This document shows, in pieces, positions 58,078 to 64,000 of a stretch of 64,000 nt of DNA (position 1 is its first letter; each line of letters starts with the position of its first letter). This stretch comes from Adenophora triphylla var. japonica (Eukaryota > Streptophyta > Magnoliopsida > Asterales > Campanulaceae): the NCBI GenBank assembly GCA_022495995.1, contig JAFEMH010003605.1, positions 124,001-188,000 of the forward strand. Direction: 5' to 3'. The notes below the pieces were generated by a model that was given only the letters and a program-made list of their open reading frames with translations, was not told the origin of the DNA and did no database searches. The translations under genes were made by a program, and so were the position numbers.

Positions 58078-59022
58078 TATTGCCCAGGAATGAGGTGTGC
58101 TCTTTCTTACCCTGAACCTCTGATTAGTTCTAATATGGTACCTTTTTATATCAAATTGAGCCTCGTTCTTGTCAGAAAAACGTATCCATTTCCTAATTTC
58201 GTCTTTCTCTGGATCCCAAGTCGGAAAACAGAGGTTATTATGAGAATCAATCAAGCCCTCTTCTTGTCGAGCAATATCACCAATATCACTGTAAAAATGG
58301 TTATCTGCTCTCTCATACCTTCGATTTTCTGGTGCTTCATAATGAACCAAATGTGTTTCCAAGTCATCATTAATCGGACCATCATCACCATCGCCCAAAT
58401 ATATATCAGAATCACTACTACGCTCTTCATACCCATAATCAACATCATCTAGTAATGCATCTACATCCGTGTCTTCTTCTTCTTCATAATCTTCATCATC
58501 TTCCGAATTCTCATCATTAACAGGATCATTTTGGCATGCCCCATCATCATAATTTGATGTTTGGGTTGATACAATTGTTTGTGTACTTGGACCAACCCCT
58601 GCATCACGGTAGCAACTTGGTGAATTTCCATAAAAGGTCTCTGTATTACGTGTTTCAAACTGTCCATAGTGTTGATTTTCAATCAATTTGATGACCATAT
58701 ACAGCTGCAAATTACTCAGCCCACCATATTTAGCAGAAACATTGAACATTAAATTCATACCCGCATCATTTTCAATACGAAAAGGAAAGTACACACCAAT
58801 ACCACTATCAAATGAATGGAGATACCTACAAATTATTTCCAACTCATATAAACTCCGATTCACACGCATCGCTTTATATAATTCATCAACCAATTGATTG
58901 TAACTCTATCTACAATGAGCCCTAATCGCATATTTCGGCCCTTTTTGAAAATGAGGACCATCAAATGGACATTCATCATCACCTCCACAATAACACATGA
59001 AAATGAGTGAATCTCCGTTCAT
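58078..59022 (-). pseudogene. mudrA-like transposase, N-terminal segment
   Basis: It starts MNGDSLIFMCYCGGDDECPF, parallel to MSEFPLIFMCYWGGDDE of the first copy. A TAG replaces the Trp codon in the following (R)WSY block at about 58907. Then come LEIICRYLHSFDSGIG, a Thr/Asp/Glu-rich linker and the MULE DNA-binding region WIRFSDKNEAQFDIKRYHIR, ending in KSTPHSWAI where the solo LTR entered. The acidic linker length and order match the other copy, so both come from one family. Confidence 0.92.
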
Positions 59023-59080
59023 TTTTAACCCTACATTACAAAATCAAAGTGTTAAAACATTAAAAAACCTAATTTTAACA

Positions 59081-59083
<3 letters not shown>

Positions 59084-59159
<76 letters not shown>
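59084..59159. repeat. (AT)n microsatellite, ~76 bp
   Basis: A pure AT dinucleotide run just upstream of the transposase start codon (minus orientation), in what would be its promoter. Confidence 0.95.
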
Positions 59160-59161
<2 letters not shown>

Positions 59162-59349
59162 CTAATTCTATATATAAACACAAGCTAGGTATATAGAATA
59201 TTTGAGATGTTGAAGATTTATCTTGATTTGACTCTTGACTAATTATGAAGTTGAAAGATGTAATAATTGAGTATTTCTCAAACCACTATTCTTCTTCCCT
59301 TCTCTCTATTCTCAACGATGGGTTTAGGGACTGCAAGAATCTGTTTCCA

Positions 59350-59659
59350 ACCTTATATGAAAAACAACTTAAACTCGCCAAATAAATTAGCGAGTTTGAA
59401 TCTCGCTTAAACTCGCCAATTGATTTGGCGATTTTAATTTTAATGCCGTTTTATTTTTAATATTACAGAAATAATTAATGGAAATTTAAAAAAAAATTGA
59501 ACTCGACATTTCATTTGGCGAGTTTCCTCGGACAAATGTCAAACTCGCTATACCATTTATCGAGTTTAAAAAAAATAGACATTTTGGCAAATAGTTTGAA
59601 AGAATTGTTATTTTGGGAATTATATTTTTAAAAAGGAATATTTTGAGAAAAAAAATCTA
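59350..59659 (-). repeat. Right terminal inverted repeat of the MULE
   Basis: Reverse complement of 39234-39560 with scattered substitutions and small gaps. It keeps the AACTCGCC-AATTGATTT-GGCGA hairpins. Confidence 0.9.
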
Positions 59660-59801
59660 GAATGTACAAGACTAAAATTTGAAATTGAATAGCAAGATAT
59701 CGACAGTCTGTTTTCTATTAAAATCCATTGAAAGTCAACATTATTTTCAGTAAGACCCTATGAAGCTGAAAAAAGAATTATGACCTTGTGTCTATATAAT
59801 A

Positions 59802-60102
59802 CTCTCTGGGTCTCATTTTATTATTTCAAAATTTTCTCTTTTGAGTGTCTCACTCTATTTTATTTTTTCAAAATAAAATAAAAAAAATGGGTGTCCCACC
59901 ATATACTTCATAAACTCAGAAAAAAATTATAATTTTTTGTTCATTTTTTTTTTTTAAATTTGATAGGCTACACATATTATACTCATAACAACAACAACTA
60001 TTCAATAATTATTCCCTACACCACTTTCTCTCGTACACACTTTTTGTACTCACAACATCTTATATCACTTTTTTCCAAAAAAAAATTGAAAGACGGAGGG
60101 AG
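59802..60102. mobile_element. Stowaway MITE
   Basis: Left CTCTCTGGGTCTCATTTTATT, right AAAAATTGAAAGACGGAGGGAG, with TA on both sides. The left end is eroded. It lies between the MULE and the beta-glucosidase 3' end. Confidence 0.75.
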
Positions 60103-60289
60103 TATATCTTAACCCTCTTAACAAAAATTTCTGGCTTCGTCCTTGATTCATGATTCAGGGAATACTTTATTCTACATTGTACAACACATGTAAGACTAGT
60201 AAGATTCATGGAATTTTATGAAGCAAGTACTATAAAATGTTCAATTTCAAATCTTTATCCACTACTGCAATTCACATTCTTGTTCAATT

Positions 60290-60293
<4 letters not shown>

Positions 60294-60342
<49 letters not shown>
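60294..60342. repeat. (AT)n microsatellite
   Basis: A pure AT run downstream of the beta-glucosidase stop codon. Confidence 0.95.
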
Positions 60343-60347
<5 letters not shown>

Positions 60348-60447
60348 ATTTCATAGTTTCCAACAGAACGAAGGAGCTTGTGCTTATCAAGTCAACTGCA
60401 TTGATTCAAAGTTGTACGCTTGTACCTGATACATCCATAATATACTA

Positions 60448-60563
60448 CTCCCTCCATCCCTACTATACGTATACTACGAATGTAGAAGAAAGTTTCAAAT
60501 TTAATCAAGCAAATTTGAATTTTTTTTTCGCTTTTTTCGACATTCATTTAGGGACGGAGAGAG
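60448..60563. mobile_element. Stowaway MITE, 116 bp
   Basis: CTCCCTCCATCCCTACTATA at the left pairs with TTTAGGGACGGAGAGAG at the right; TA on both sides. It is in the beta-glucosidase 3' flank. Confidence 0.85.
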
Positions 60564-60711
60564 TAATAAAACAACAAACTTTTCACGGCAAATTGCAAAT
60601 TTGTGATAGAACAACACTGGAATGAAATATAGTTCAATATGTGTTGGTGTATTGTGTGTGTAATTCTTGGTCATATTATTGTGTATACTTCATTTTCCTT
60701 GTCAGAACATT

Positions 60712-63621
<2,910 letters not shown>

Positions 63622-63835
63622 CTGCAAATATCATAATTTTCTTACGGATTGTACAGTTAAGTGATCGTCGACTAACAAAATTTAGAATTTTACGAGGATA
63701 ATTAAAAACTAATTTTTTCATAACATTTTGAGAAAACTAGTTTTTCACAAGACCTACTCTTTCGTAAATGACATAAATAAGTAAAATATATTTTAAAAAT
63801 CTTAACAAATTAACTGTAATATTTGTAACACGGTA

Positions 63836-64000
63836 CTCCCTACGTCTCACACGAGTGTGAATCAAATTTTGGACACAATAATTAAGGAAAAAAAAAAGTA
63901 TAATAAGAGGATAAAGAATGAGTGAACAAAATGTTGTGAGTATAAAAAGTAAAAAATATGAGAGGGAATTAGTAAGATAAATAGTAAGTGAATTATTGTT
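63836..64000. mobile_element. Stowaway-type MITE, cut by the window edge
   Basis: It begins CTCCCTACGTCTCACACGAG after TA. The body ...ATTAAGGAAAAAAAAAAGTATAATAAGAGG is like other long Stowaways here. Its right end is not in the window. It occupies the first intron of the beta-glucosidase. Confidence 0.65.

Larger units (their letters stand above)
39234..59659. mobile_element. MULE with long TIRs, mudrA-like gene and PMD gene, carrying three nested insertions
   Basis: The ends are ~320-bp inverted repeats (39234-39560 and 59350-59659), both starting (T)AGATTTTTT-CTCAAAATATTC from the outside. Inside are a PMD gene (+, 40093-43224) and a mudrA-like transposase (-, 59022 down to 43567), which converge. 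Three insertions with exact 5-bp duplications account for about 14.8 kb: 40631-42109, 43825-55698 and 56639-58072. Without them the element is about 5.6 kb. I do not see a convincing 9-bp target duplication outside the TIRs, so the outermost limits may be off by a few bases. Both genes are disabled. Confidence 0.88.

Noticed and set aside
39225..59670. 9-bp target duplication of the large MULE
   Set aside because: Flanks GGAGGATGT and AGAATGTAC share only a partial match; I do not claim a duplication.

Overview
This is a repeat-dense stretch of plant nuclear DNA. The evidence is spliced host genes with GT-AG introns, many Stowaway MITEs, and plant-type Helitrons, CACTA, hAT, MULE, Tat/Ogre, SIRE-like, RTE and SINE elements. 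The families point to a eudicot; I cannot place the order. All calls come from reading the sequence and from family knowledge. No search was run.

Three host genes are supported. (1) 22831-33610 (+): a complete nine-exon gene for the mitochondrial processing peptidase beta subunit. My exon model gives 528 aa with an intact zinc-protease motif. (2) 35902-38257 (-): a complete two-exon RBR (RING-IBR-RING) E3 ubiquitin ligase of 359 aa. (3) 60712-63621 (-): twelve exons of a GH1 beta-glucosidase with both catalytic glutamates; its first exon lies beyond the right edge.

Layout. 1-6274: AT-rich duplications, then Helitrons inserted head to tail, the first carrying a captured gene fragment. 6275-11130: a truncated minus-strand Tat-type LTR element, split by a 5'-truncated RTE LINE, then a Gypsy remnant. 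11790-12735: a foldback-like element whose two halves are inverted minisatellites. 13551-19461: LTR remnants carrying a hAT MITE (CTTTATGG duplication) and a CACTA element (TCT duplication), then a SINE, a second hAT MITE and a mini-Helitron. 19800-22620: a dead MULE ending just upstream of the peptidase gene. 38457-38806: a Harbinger-type MITE.

39234-59659 is the most striking region. It is one MULE with ~320-bp terminal inverted repeats, about 5.6 kb once insertions are removed. It carries a broken mudrA-like transposase (-) and a broken plant-mobile-domain (PMD, MAIN-like) gene (+). Three later insertions with exact 5-bp target duplications interrupt it: a 1.48-kb element (CGTGC) in the PMD gene, an 11.9-kb Tat/Ogre-like LTR retrotransposon (CCATC) in the transposase, and a 1.43-kb SIRE-like solo LTR (CATAC) in the transposase. 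The 11.9-kb element has gag but no recognisable pol. On its antisense strand it carries a nearly intact four-exon PMD gene. Two unrelated transposon classes, each with its own PMD gene, are therefore nested in one locus.
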